Source of the DNA: Streptomyces sp. NBC_00358
GTDB lineage: Bacteria; Actinomycetota; Actinomycetes; Streptomycetales; Streptomycetaceae
DNA length: 64,000 nucleotides
Assembly (NCBI RefSeq): GCF_036099295.1
Contig: NZ_CP107976.1
Location: 8,494,001-8,558,000, forward strand
Direction of reading: 5' to 3'
Under the pieces are notes generated by a model. That model was not told where the DNA came from, did not search any database, and was given only the letters and a program-made list of their open reading frames with translations. The translations under genes were made by a program, and so were the position numbers. Shown here piece after piece: positions 18,683 to 26,916 of the stretch (position 1 is the stretch's first letter; the number at the start of each line of letters is the position of its first letter).

Positions 18683-20431
18683 ATGACCGGATCCCGTACC
18701 ACCCGGCGCCGTATCGCGGCGCCCCTCACCGCGGGCCTGCTCGCCGCGGGAGCACTCGTCCTGCCGGCCCAGCAGGCCCAGGCGGCCGGCGGCGTCGTCA
18801 AGGTCACCGGCTCGCAGGGCAACTGGCAACTGACCGTCGACGGAAGCCCGTACCAGATCAAGGGACTCACCTGGGGGCCCGCCGTCGCCGACGCCGGGCG
18901 CTATATGCCCGACCTGAAGTCGATGGGCGTCAACACGGTCCGCACCTGGGGCACCGACGCCTCCAGCAAACCCCTCTTCGACGCGGCGGCCGCCCAGGGC
19001 ATCAGAGTCATCGCCGGCTTCTGGCTGCAGCCCGGCGGCGGTCCGGGCAGTGGCGGCTGTGTGAACTACCTGACGGACACCGCCTACAAGAACCAGGTGC
19101 TCACGGAATTCCCCCAATGGGCCGCCACCTACAAGGACAACCCCGGTGTCCTGATGTGGAATGTCGGGAACGAGTCCGTGCTCGGACTCCAGAACTGCTA
19201 CAGCGGGGACGAGTTGGAGCGCCAGCGCGACGCCTACACCACACTCGTGAACGACATCACCAAGAAGATCCACGCGGTCGACCCCAACCACCCGGTCACC
19301 TCCACCGACGCGTGGACCGGCGCCTGGCCCTACTACAAACGGAACGCGCCCGACCTGGACCTGTACGCGGTGAACGCCTACAACGCGATCTGCGATGTCA
19401 GGTCGGCCTGGGAGCAAGGCGGTTACACCAAGCCCTACATCGTCACCGAAACCGGCCCCGCGGGCGAGTGGGAGGTCCCGGACGACGCCAACGGCGTCCC
19501 CGCCGAACCCACCGACCGCGCGAAGGCCGACGGTTACACCCGGGCCTGGAACTGCGTCACCGGACACAAGGGCGTCGCGCTGGGCGCCACGATGTTCCAC
19601 TACGGCACCGAGTACGACTTCGGGGGCATCTGGTTCAACCTGCTGCCCGCGGGCGAGAAGCGGCTGTCGTACTACGCGGTGAAGAAGGCGTACGGCGCCG
19701 ACACCTCACGGGACAACACCCCGCCGGTCATCACCGACCTGGCCGTCGAGGGGGACGCGGGCAAGGTGCCCGCCGGACGCGACCTCACCCTCGCCGTCAA
19801 GGCCACGGACCCCGACGGTGATCCGATCACCTACGAGGTGCTGGACAACAGCATGTACATCGACCAGGGCAAACAGCTGAACTCGCTGCCCTTCACCGAC
19901 CTCGGCGGCGGCCGGCTCAAGGTGACCGCGCCGGACCGGCCCGGTGTCTGGAAGTTCTACGTCAAGGCCAAGGACGGCAAGGGCAACGTCGGCGTCGAGA
20001 CCCGCTCCGTGCGGGTGGTGCCGCCCACCCCGAGCGGCACGAACGTCGCCCAGGGCAAACCGGCCACCGCCTCCTCGTACCAGACGGGCGGCGGCGACTG
20101 CCCCTGCACCGCGGCGGGCGCGGTCGACGGCAACCTCAACACGCGTTGGGCCAGCGACTGGAGCGATCCCCAGTGGCTGCGTGTCGACCTGGGGACCCGC
20201 ACCTCGTTCCGGCATGTGCAACTGGTCTGGGAGACCTCGTACGCCAAGGCCTACACCGTGCAGACCTCGGACGACGGGCAGAACTGGACCACCGTCCGCT
20301 CGGTCACCGACGGCAACGGGGGCGTCGACGACCTCGACGTGTCCGGCGCCGGCCGCTACGTACGGGTCGACGGCACGGCCCGGGGCACCGGCTGGGGCTA
20401 CTCGCTGTACGAGTTCGGGGTCTACAACTGA
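18683..20431 (+). CDS. Secreted GH-A-clan glycosidase with C-terminal CBM32-like module
   Basis: 582 residues from the ATG at 18683, with a signal peptide ending near AQAAG. The TIM barrel (about 35-340) shows YQIKGLTWGP, MGVNTVRTWG, the acid/base in WNVGNES (Glu164) and the nucleophile in VTETGPAGEW (Glu256), the pattern of clan GH-A enzymes (GH2/GH5-like). An Ig/cadherin-like domain follows (about 352-450). The end is an F5/8 type C module of CBM32 kind (NVAQGKPATASSYQTG, DGNLNTRWASDWSDPQWLRVDLG). The exact family is uncertain; beta-1,3-glucanase or glucanosyltransferase activity would fit the neighbours. It is probably transcribed with the DUF1996 gene. Confidence 0.8.
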   Translation: MTGSRTTRRRIAAPLTAGLLAAGALVLPAQQAQAAGGVVKVTGSQGNWQLTVDGSPYQIKGLTWGPAVADAGRYMPDLKSMGVNTVRTWGTDASSKPLFDAAAAQGIRVIAGFWLQPGGGPGSGGCVNYLTDTAYKNQVLTEFPQWAATYKDNPGVLMWNVGNESVLGLQNCYSGDELERQRDAYTTLVNDITKKIHAVDPNHPVTSTDAWTGAWPYYKRNAPDLDLYAVNAYNAICDVRSAWEQGGYTKPYIVTETGPAGEWEVPDDANGVPAEPTDRAKADGYTRAWNCVTGHKGVALGATMFHYGTEYDFGGIWFNLLPAGEKRLSYYAVKKAYGADTSRDNTPPVITDLAVEGDAGKVPAGRDLTLAVKATDPDGDPITYEVLDNSMYIDQGKQLNSLPFTDLGGGRLKVTAPDRPGVWKFYVKAKDGKGNVGVETRSVRVVPPTPSGTNVAQGKPATASSYQTGGGDCPCTAAGAVDGNLNTRWASDWSDPQWLRVDLGTRTSFRHVQLVWETSYAKAYTVQTSDDGQNWTTVRSVTDGNGGVDDLDVSGAGRYVRVDGTARGTGWGYSLYEFGVYN

Positions 20432-20444
20432 ACCACGCAACCAG

Positions 20445-20460
20445 GGGAGAGCGCTCTCCC
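20445..20460. promoter_or_regulatory. LacI-type operator before the GH3 gene
   Basis: A perfect 16-bp palindrome, GGGAGAGCGCTCTCCC, begins 14 bp after the GH-A gene stop and ends 18 bp before the GH3 start. Its position next to the ribosome site suggests either a short promoter upstream inside the previous gene or repression by roadblock. Confidence 0.78.
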
Positions 20461-20478
20461 GGAAAGAGGGCCGGACAG

Positions 20479-23193
20479 GTGCGCAGGACGGACGACGAGG
20501 CGGAGCGTGAGCGGCTCCTGGGGAAACTCACGCTCCGCGAGAAGGTCCGGCTGCTGACCGGCGCGACCACCTGGCGCACCGGAGCCGAGCCGGCCCTGGG
20601 GCTGCGGGAGATGGTCATGTCGGACGGTCCCGCCGGAGTGCGCGGGCAGTCCTGGGACGAGCGCGATCCCGCCCTGCTGCTGCCGTCGGCGTCCGCGCTC
20701 GGCGCCCTGTGGGACGAGGAACTGGTCGAGCGTCTCGGCGGACTCCTCGCCGCCGAGGCGCGCCGCAAGGGCGTCGACGTGGTCCTCGCACCGAACCTGA
20801 ACCTCCACCGGACACCGCTGGGCGGGCGGCACTTCGAGTGCTTCTCCGAGGACCCCGAGCTGACCGGCCGCACCGGCGCCGCCCTCATCCGGGGCATCCA
20901 GGCGCACGGGGTGGCCGCCACCGCCAAGCACTATGTCGCGAACGACTCCGAGACCGACCGGCTGACCGTCGACGTACGGGTGTCCGATCGGGTCCTGCGG
21001 GAGGTGTACCTGGCGCCGTTCGAGGCGGCGGTCGAGGCCGGCGTCCGGGTCGTCATGGCCGGGTACAACGGCGTCAACGGCACCACGATGACCGCCAGTC
21101 CGCTGCTCATGGACCCCCTGAAGGGGGACTGGGGCTTCGACGGCGTGGTGGTCTCCGACTGGGGCGCGGTGCGCGCGGGCGACCCGGCCGCGCGTGCCGC
21201 CCTCGATCTCGTGATGCCGGGGCCGGAGGGCGTCTGGGGGAAGGAACTGGTGGCGGCCGTGGAGGCGGGGCGCGTTCCGCGGGCGGCCGTGGACGACAAG
21301 GTGCGCCGCCTGCTCGGGCTCGCCGCCGCGTGCGGCGCGCTCGGGGAACCGGCATCCGGGCGGGAAGTGGCGTCCGGGCGGGAAGTGGCGTCCGGGCGGG
21401 AAGTGGCGTCCGGGCGGGCACCGGCGTCGTCGCCCGGTCCGGGTCCGGGGCCCCTGCGGGAGGCGGCGTCGGTGCCGGGGCGGCCGGAACCGGCTCTCGC
21501 GGCGGGCCGGTCCGAGCGGTCGGAATCGCCGTCCGCGGCGGCATGGACGGAACCCGCGGAGCCGCGGTTCGCCGCAGCGCGGTCCGAACGGCCGGAACCG
21601 CCGTCCGTGTCTGTGCCGCCGCAGGGCGTCGGGCCCGTCGTGCGGCCGGGCGACGCCCGAGAACTGCTGCGGGGCGCCGTCGCCGCGAGTGCCGTTCTGC
21701 TGCACAACCGCGGTGTCCTCCCGCTCGATCCCGGCCGGCTGCGTACCGTCGCCGTGATCGGCGCGCACGCTGTGCTGCCACGCACGCAGGGAGGCGGCAG
21801 CGCGGGGGTCTTCCCCGAGCGGGTCGTCACCCCGCTGGACGGCATCAGAGCCGCGCTCGGCGACCGGGTGCACGTCCGGCACGCGCCGGGCCCCTCGACC
21901 GGCGCCCCTCCGTCACCCCTGGCCCCGGACCTGTGCACCGATCCCTTGACGGGCGATCCCGGCGTCCGGCTGCGCCTGCTGGACGCGGCCGGGAGTGAAC
22001 TGCTCTCCGAACACCGCATCAGCGGGCGCCAGTTGGAGCCGCCGCTGGTACCGGGCGCGCACACCGTCGAGATCAGCGCCCTGCTGCTTCCCGGAGCGTC
22101 GGGGCCGTGGACGCTCGGAGTCGGCGGCTTCGGGCGGCTGAGCGTCGAGGTCGACGAACACGTCTTCCTGGAAGGGGAGTTCGCCAAGGAGACCGACGAT
22201 CCGGCGGTCGTCCACGTGAACCCGCCCGTCCACTGTGCGCGGGTACCTCTCACGGCCGGGCGCGCGGCTCGCGTGGTGACACGCCGCGAACTCGCCCCGG
22301 GGACCGGCCGGGCCACCGTGGCGACCGCGGCCCAGCCGCGCCCCGACGACACGGTGGCCCTGGCCGACGCGGTGCGGGCGGCCCGCGACGCGGACGCGGT
22401 GGTCGTGGTCGTCGGCACCACCGAGCACGGTGAGTCGGAGGGATACGACCGGACGGATCTGGGCCTCGGCGGCGGCCAGGACGAACTGGTCCGGGCGGTG
22501 ACCGCGGCCCATCCGCGCACGGTCGTCGTCGTCAACAGCGGCGGACCGGTGGAACTGCCCTGGCGCGCGGCGGCCGGAGCCGTTCTGCTGACCTGGTTCC
22601 CCGGGCAGGAGGGCGGCGCGGGCCTCGCCGATGTGCTCTTCGGGCGCGCCGAACCCGGTGGCCGGCTGCCCACGACCTGGGCCGCCGCTCTCGCCGACGC
22701 GCCCGTCACCCGGACCCGGCCCACGGGCGGACGTCTCGGCTACACCGAGGGCCTGCACCTCGGCTACCGGGCCTGGGCGCGCCACGACCGCGAACCGGCC
22801 TACTGGTTCGGACACGGACTCGGCTTCACCACCTGGGCGTACGAGGGGCTGGGCGTCCCCGACGACATCGTGGCCGGCGAGCCGTTCACCGTACGGGTCG
22901 AGCTGCGCAACACGGGCCCGCGCCCCGGACGCGAGGTCGTCCAGGTCTATCTCGCCGGGCCTCCCGGCCCCCTGGAGCGTCCCGAACGATGGCTCGCCGG
23001 ATACACCGCGGTGAACGCCGACCCGGGCGAACGCGTCACGGTGCCGGTGCGCGTACCGGCCCGCGCGCTGCGGTACTGGGCCGAGGAGGAGCACGTGTGG
23101 CGCGTACAGCCGGGGCGCTACCGGGTGCTCGCCGGCTGCTCCGCGGGTGCTCTGCCGCTGACGGCCACCGCGCTGGTCCGGGCCCCCGGCTGA
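20479..23193 (+). CDS. GH3 beta-glucosidase with low-complexity insert
   Basis: The GTG at 20479 has a GGAAAGAGGG ribosome site just after the operator and gives 904 residues; there is no signal peptide. The N-terminal GH3 barrel has KHYVANDSETDR and the nucleophile in VVSDWGAV (Asp227). Residues about 292-383 are an insert: three and a half ASGREV repeats, then a Ser/Glu/Arg/Pro-rich linker. The alpha/beta sandwich (AVAASAVLLHNRGVLPL, VVVVGTTEHGESEGYDRTDLGLGGGQDELV) follows, interrupted by a PA14-like beta domain (about 490-600), and a fibronectin-III-like domain (EPFTVRVELRNTGPRPGREVVQVYL) ends the protein. It would hydrolyse imported beta-glucan oligomers in the cytoplasm. Confidence 0.9.
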   Translation: MRRTDDEAERERLLGKLTLREKVRLLTGATTWRTGAEPALGLREMVMSDGPAGVRGQSWDERDPALLLPSASALGALWDEELVERLGGLLAAEARRKGVDVVLAPNLNLHRTPLGGRHFECFSEDPELTGRTGAALIRGIQAHGVAATAKHYVANDSETDRLTVDVRVSDRVLREVYLAPFEAAVEAGVRVVMAGYNGVNGTTMTASPLLMDPLKGDWGFDGVVVSDWGAVRAGDPAARAALDLVMPGPEGVWGKELVAAVEAGRVPRAAVDDKVRRLLGLAAACGALGEPASGREVASGREVASGREVASGRAPASSPGPGPGPLREAASVPGRPEPALAAGRSERSESPSAAAWTEPAEPRFAAARSERPEPPSVSVPPQGVGPVVRPGDARELLRGAVAASAVLLHNRGVLPLDPGRLRTVAVIGAHAVLPRTQGGGSAGVFPERVVTPLDGIRAALGDRVHVRHAPGPSTGAPPSPLAPDLCTDPLTGDPGVRLRLLDAAGSELLSEHRISGRQLEPPLVPGAHTVEISALLLPGASGPWTLGVGGFGRLSVEVDEHVFLEGEFAKETDDPAVVHVNPPVHCARVPLTAGRAARVVTRRELAPGTGRATVATAAQPRPDDTVALADAVRAARDADAVVVVVGTTEHGESEGYDRTDLGLGGGQDELVRAVTAAHPRTVVVVNSGGPVELPWRAAAGAVLLTWFPGQEGGAGLADVLFGRAEPGGRLPTTWAAALADAPVTRTRPTGGRLGYTEGLHLGYRAWARHDREPAYWFGHGLGFTTWAYEGLGVPDDIVAGEPFTVRVELRNTGPRPGREVVQVYLAGPPGPLERPERWLAGYTAVNADPGERVTVPVRVPARALRYWAEEEHVWRVQPGRYRVLAGCSAGALPLTATALVRAPG
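21352..21420 (+). repeat. 18-bp tandem repeat inside the GH3 gene
   Basis: Three full copies and one partial copy of an 18-bp unit (codes for Ala-Ser-Gly-Arg-Glu-Val) differ by a single base. The repeat stays in frame and opens a 90-residue low-complexity insert between the two catalytic GH3 domains. Confidence 0.9.
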
Positions 23194-23207
23194 GCGCCCG
23201 GCGGCCG

Positions 23208-23221
23208 GGGAGAGCGCTCTA
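23208..23221. promoter_or_regulatory. LacI-type operator before the LacI-family gene (autoregulation)
   Basis: GGGAGAGCGCTCTA keeps the GAGCGCTC core. It ends at the expected -35 position of the TAGGGT box (23244-23249) that lies 6 nt before the regulator's ATG, so the bound repressor would block its own promoter. Confidence 0.72.
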
Positions 23222-23255
23222 TCCCGAGGCGGTGCCGTGCGGTTAGGGTGCCGCC

Positions 23256-24296
23256 ATGAGCAGACAGGCTCCCACGCTGGAGGATGTCGCGCGGGAGGCC
23301 GGAGTCTCCCGCGCGACCGTGTCCCGGGTCATCAACGGTGTCCGCAACGTCGATCCCGGGATCCAGGAAGTGGTCCGCGAGGCCATCGAGCGGACCGGGT
23401 ACGCGCCCAACCGGGCCGCCAGATCACTCGTCACCCGGCGCAGCCAGACGGTGGCCCTGATCGTCTCCGGCGCGGGCGACACCCCGGGGGAGGAGCAGAA
23501 CGCCTTCGCCGCACGGGTGTTCGCGGACCCCTTCTTCGGACGGGTCGTCAGCGGCGTGGTGGGGTTCCTGCGCCCCCGTTCGATGCACCCGCTGCTGATG
23601 TTCGCCGAATCCGCGGAGACCAGGAGTCAGGTACTGACGGACCTGAGGCAGGGCAGTGCGGACGGCGCCCTCGTCGTCTCCACGCACGCCGACGATCCGC
23701 TGCCCGCGCTGCTCGCCGACGCCGGTCTGCCCGCCGTCCTCTTCGCCCGGCCCTCCCGCCCGGTGCGGCTCAGCTATGTCGATCTCGCCCACCGCGAGGG
23801 GGCGCGGCTGGCGGCCGAGCATCTGCTGAAGCGGGGGTGCCGGCGGATCGTCACCGTCACCGGGCCGCTCGGCGTGGCCGCGAGCCAGGACCGCCTCGCC
23901 GGGTTCCGCGACACGATGGCCCGCAGGGGACATCCGTACGTCCCTGTCGCCGAGGGCGGGTTCACCCTGGACAGCGGGATGGCGGCCATGTCCGGGCTGC
24001 TGGCCGAACACCCGGACGTGGACGGGGTGTTCGCCGCCAACGACCTGATGGCCCAGGGTGTGTGCCAGGTGCTGAGGGAGCGGGGCCGACAGGTGCCGGA
24101 CGATGTCGCGGTGGTCGGCTTCGACGACTCCAGCGTGGCGGTGACGTGCAGGCCTCCGCTGACCACGGTGCGGCAGCCGGTGGAGGAGATGGCCGCGGCG
24201 ATGGCCGCTCTCCTCGACGAGCACATCCGGGGCGTACGCACCGAACCCACGTCGTTGATCTTCGACCCGGAACTCGTGATCCGCGCGTCCGCGTAG
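23256..24296 (+). CDS. LacI-family transcriptional repressor
   Basis: 346 residues with a classic N-terminal helix-turn-helix and hinge (PTLEDVAREAGVSRATVSRVINGVRNVDPGIQEVVREAIERTGYAPNRAARSLVT, residues 6-60) and a periplasmic-binding-like ligand domain (HLLKRGCRRIVTVTG, GVFAANDLMAQGVCQVLRERGRQVPDDVAVVGFDD). It resembles CebR, the cellobiose repressor. A TAGGGT box at 23244-23249 is 6 nt upstream of the ATG with no Shine-Dalgarno sequence, so the transcript is probably leaderless. An operator overlaps this promoter, and four more stand before glucanase-type genes. The ligand is inferred to be a beta-1,3-gluco-oligosaccharide such as laminaribiose. Confidence 0.92.
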   Translation: MSRQAPTLEDVAREAGVSRATVSRVINGVRNVDPGIQEVVREAIERTGYAPNRAARSLVTRRSQTVALIVSGAGDTPGEEQNAFAARVFADPFFGRVVSGVVGFLRPRSMHPLLMFAESAETRSQVLTDLRQGSADGALVVSTHADDPLPALLADAGLPAVLFARPSRPVRLSYVDLAHREGARLAAEHLLKRGCRRIVTVTGPLGVAASQDRLAGFRDTMARRGHPYVPVAEGGFTLDSGMAAMSGLLAEHPDVDGVFAANDLMAQGVCQVLRERGRQVPDDVAVVGFDDSSVAVTCRPPLTTVRQPVEEMAAAMAALLDEHIRGVRTEPTSLIFDPELVIRASA

Positions 24297-24305
24297 CCGC
24301 GTACG

Positions 24306-24339
24306 GCACCCCGCGGTGCCGCCCGTCACCGCGGGGTGC
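24306..24339 (+). terminator. Terminator of the LacI-family gene
   Basis: A 13-bp perfect stem (24306-24318 with 24327-24339) and 8-nt loop start 10 bp after the stop codon. This closes the carbohydrase island. The rest of the 286-bp gap to the next gene shows no other structure. Confidence 0.75.
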
Positions 24340-24582
24340 GGTGACGGGCGGTGCGTGCGCCCTGGCTCGGCGGCGCCTACGCGCCTCGGCACGGTGTACC
24401 GGACAGAGGTCGGGGCGTCCTGGGCGGTGGCGGCCGCGGTTTCTCGGGCGGAGGGTGGGGCGCGCGTGCCGGACGGACGGCCCCGCGTCTTCGAGTCTGC
24501 CCGTGCCGGTGGCGGACACTGGAGCGGTCAGGATCGACGAGCACCCGGCCGGGCACGCGGGCCGGCGAAGGAAGGCAGGCGC

Positions 24583-25464
24583 ATGACCCACCCGATCACC
24601 GCGGGCGTGGACGGATCGCCCGAGAGCAGGGCGGCCCTGGCCTGGTCGGGCCGCGAAGCCGTCCGCCGGGGTGTGCCCCTGCGGGTGGTGTACGCCTGGC
24701 ACTGGCCGCCGCACGACATGGTCGGCGGTGGTGACCGGGAGGACCAGGTGCGCTGGGCCCACGGCATGATCGAGGACGCGGCCCGCACGGTCGCCGGCCG
24801 GCACGGCGACCTGCCGGTCACGGTCGATGTGATCGACTCCGCCGGAGGCGACGTGGTCGAGGCGCTGCTTCGCGTCGCGGCCGAGACCGGGACACTGGTC
24901 CTCGGTTCGCGCGGATACGGCGCGTTCGTCGGCTTCCTGCTCGGTTCCGTCGGGCAGCGGGTGATCTCCGAGGCGCCCTGCCCGGTCGTGCTGGTGCGTT
25001 CGGAGGACCGGCCCGAAGGGGAGGCGGGCGGCCGGGAGATCGTCGTGGGCCAGCAGGGCGGTCCGGAGGACGGCGCGCCCGCTCTCCGTTTCGCGTTCGA
25101 GACCGCGGCGGCCCGGGGCGCGGCGGTGCGGGTCGTACGGGCCTGGAGTCTGCCGCCGGTGTTCGCGTACAGCCCGGGTTCGCTGAAGATGCTGGACGAG
25201 GTCGGTGGCCTGGAACCGTACGAGAGGAAGGCGCTGGCGGAGGCGGTTCAGCCGTGGCGGGAGCGCTTTCCCGAGGTGCCCGTCACCCAGCATGTCGAGA
25301 TGGGCAGCGCGGGCCAGGTGCTGCTGGCCCTCTCCGACCGGGCGCAGCTGATGGTCGTCGGGCGCCGGACCGAGCGCTCCGCGGTCGGTGGGCGGATCGG
25401 TTCGGTGGCGCACGCGGTGATGCACCACGCGCCCTGCCCGGTGGCGGTGGTCCCGCACTCCTGA
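24583..25464 (+). CDS. Tandem universal stress protein (two UspA domains)
   Basis: 293 residues from the ATG at 24583 (ribosome site GAAGGAAGG). Domain 1 (residues 1-147: ITAGVDGSPESRAALAWSGREA ... LVLGSRGYGAFVGFLLGSVGQRVISEAPCPVVLV) keeps the ATP-binding GxxG-x9-G(S) pattern. Domain 2 (158-292: IVVGQQGGPEDGAPALRFAFETAA ... MVVGRRTERSAVGGRIGSVAHAVMHHAPCPVAVV) has a less regular glycine motif. Such tandem Usp proteins bind ATP and are linked to dormancy and stress in actinomycetes. No neighbour suggests a special partner. Confidence 0.92.
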   Translation: MTHPITAGVDGSPESRAALAWSGREAVRRGVPLRVVYAWHWPPHDMVGGGDREDQVRWAHGMIEDAARTVAGRHGDLPVTVDVIDSAGGDVVEALLRVAAETGTLVLGSRGYGAFVGFLLGSVGQRVISEAPCPVVLVRSEDRPEGEAGGREIVVGQQGGPEDGAPALRFAFETAAARGAAVRVVRAWSLPPVFAYSPGSLKMLDEVGGLEPYERKALAEAVQPWRERFPEVPVTQHVEMGSAGQVLLALSDRAQLMVVGRRTERSAVGGRIGSVAHAVMHHAPCPVAVVPHS

Positions 25465-25719
25465 AGGCCCGCCGGAACGCGGCCCAGGTGCCGCAGGTCC
25501 CTTTCAAGTCCCCCGAAAGCACCCGGTGTCGAGGTCAGGTGCGGCCAGTTCCCGGCAGAGCCGGATATCCGGGAAACGGGTCGGCACAGGTTCACGGGGA
25601 TGGCGAGGGGGACGCCCCGACCGGTCGCGGAACGAGCGGCGGCCCGGATTCCGGGCGGAGTTCGCCCGCCAAGGCCTCGGGTGGGAACGGTCATGAGGGA
25701 CCGGGACCGGCCGCGGCGT

Positions 25720-26073
25720 CTACGTGTTGTCGGCCCGGGACATCCGCAGGGCGAGATCCTGGAGCAGATCGGCCGTACTGACGTCGGTCCGGCCGGAGTC
25801 GTGGAGGTCGGCGAGTTCGGAGAAGAGGAACGCGAAGGCGCCCACCAAGGAGATGGCGGCGGGCAGATACGCGTCCGCGACCGCCTGCCCGGCCTCGGCG
25901 GGCCCGGCGTCGCCGGGCACCTCGACGCGCGGGAACACCTCGGTGACAAGGGAGCCCAGATTGTTCTCGGCCGACTCGACGCCGGCCTCCTCGTCCTGGG
26001 CGATCCTGCGCACCATGGCGTTGGTCTCGGTGAGCACGCCGATGGCGCGCAGGATGATCTCCGTCTGTTCCAT
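25720..26073 (-). CDS. Small helical protein of unknown function
   Basis: 117 residues, mostly helical and acidic, with a hydrophobic stretch (YLPAAISLVGAFAFLFSELADLH, about residues 70-92) that may be buried rather than membrane-spanning. No family is recognised. The ATG at 26073 has no Shine-Dalgarno site but a TAGGCT box (26085-26080 on the minus strand) ends 6 nt upstream, so a leaderless mRNA is likely. The 255-bp gap between this gene and the convergent Usp gene shows no gene. Confidence 0.65.
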   Translation of the reverse strand: MEQTEIILRAIGVLTETNAMVRRIAQDEEAGVESAENNLGSLVTEVFPRVEVPGDAGPAEAGQAVADAYLPAAISLVGAFAFLFSELADLHDSGRTDVSTADLLQDLALRMSRADNT

Positions 26074-26141
26074 GTCGTGAGCCTAAACGGGCGAAGCCCC
26101 GCTGTGGCCTGGATCTTGGTGTCGGATGGTAGACAGGGACC

Positions 26142-26183
26142 ATGAACGACTTCTCCCGCTCCCGCCGGGCCGGCGCGCGATGA
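26142..26183 (+). CDS. Possible 13-codon leader peptide before the Nudix gene
   Basis: An ATG at 26142 reads 13 codons (MNDFSRSRRAGAR) and its TGA overlaps the ATG of the Nudix gene (ATGA at 26180-26183). A TAGACA box at 26130-26135 lies 6 nt upstream of this ATG, as expected for a leaderless start. The Nudix ATG at 26180 has no Shine-Dalgarno sequence, so coupling from the leader could be its means of translation. The alternative is that the Nudix protein starts at the in-frame ATG at 26126. Confidence 0.4.
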   Translation: MNDFSRSRRAGAR

Positions 26184-26845
26184 CCGCAGGCATCGACACT
26201 CCCGACCGCCGGGGCCGCACCGGACTCGATCAGGTGGGCCGCGATCTGACCGGCAACCCACGGGTCAGGATCCGCGACGTACAACTCCTGTCCTGCCACT
26301 GGTACGTGGAGCGCACCACCACCTTCGACCTCAGGCTCGCCGACGGAACCTGGAGCACCCAGGAGCGCGAGACCCACGACCGCGGCAACGGCGCCACCCT
26401 CCTGCTGTACGACGCCGATCGCGAAACCGTGCTGCTGACCAGGCAGTTCCGCTATCCCGTGTACGTCAACGGACACCCCGACGGCATGCTGATCGAGACA
26501 CCGGGCGGCCTCCTCGACGAGGCGGACGAGCATCCCGAGGTCGCCGTACGGCGCGAGGTCATCGAGGAGACCGGGCACACCGTCGGCGCGGTCGAGCACG
26601 TATTCGACGTCTATATGAGTCCGGGTTCGGTCACCGAGCGGGTGAGCTTCTACGCCGCCACCTACGGCGAGTCCACCCGCACCCATGAGGGCGGCGGACT
26701 CGACGAGGAGGGCGAGGACATCGAGATGGTCGAACTGCCCTTCCGTGACGCCCTGGCGATGGTCCGCACCGGGGAGATCGCCGACGCCAAGACCATCATG
26801 CTGTTGCAGTGGGCCGCGCTGGAGGGCCCGTTCAAGGGGGCTTGA
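26180..26845 (+). CDS. Nudix hydrolase, GDP-mannose/ADP-sugar pyrophosphatase-like
   Basis: 221 residues from the ATG at 26180 (239 from 26126). The sequence follows NudK-like enzymes: RVRIRDVQLLSCHWYVERTTTFDL, TLLLYDADRETVLLTRQFRYPVYVNGH, and the Nudix box GLLDEADEHPEVAVRREVIEETG, with EX7REVXEEXG intact and one extra residue before the first Glu. Family knowledge: these Mg-dependent dimers split nucleoside-diphosphate sugars or ADP-ribose to a sugar phosphate and NMP. A strong hairpin follows 25 bp after the stop. Confidence 0.88.
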   Translation: MTAGIDTPDRRGRTGLDQVGRDLTGNPRVRIRDVQLLSCHWYVERTTTFDLRLADGTWSTQERETHDRGNGATLLLYDADRETVLLTRQFRYPVYVNGHPDGMLIETPGGLLDEADEHPEVAVRREVIEETGHTVGAVEHVFDVYMSPGSVTERVSFYAATYGESTRTHEGGGLDEEGEDIEMVELPFRDALAMVRTGEIADAKTIMLLQWAALEGPFKGA

Positions 26846-26870
26846 CCTGAAGAGCACTCCAGGGCCCAGA

Positions 26871-26909
26871 CTCCCGTTCAGGCCCGGCGACTTCGGGCCC
26901 GAACGGGAG
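26871..26909 (+). promoter_or_regulatory. Long hairpin overlapping the ribosome site of the aldo/keto reductase gene
   Basis: The arms 26871-26886 and 26894-26909 pair over 16 bp with a single mismatch and a 7-nt loop. The 3' arm contains most of the GGGAGGAG ribosome site (26905-26912) of the gene starting at 26917. It may end Nudix transcription, or hide the ribosome site on read-through mRNA. Confidence 0.7.
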
Positions 26910-26916
26910 GAGCACC

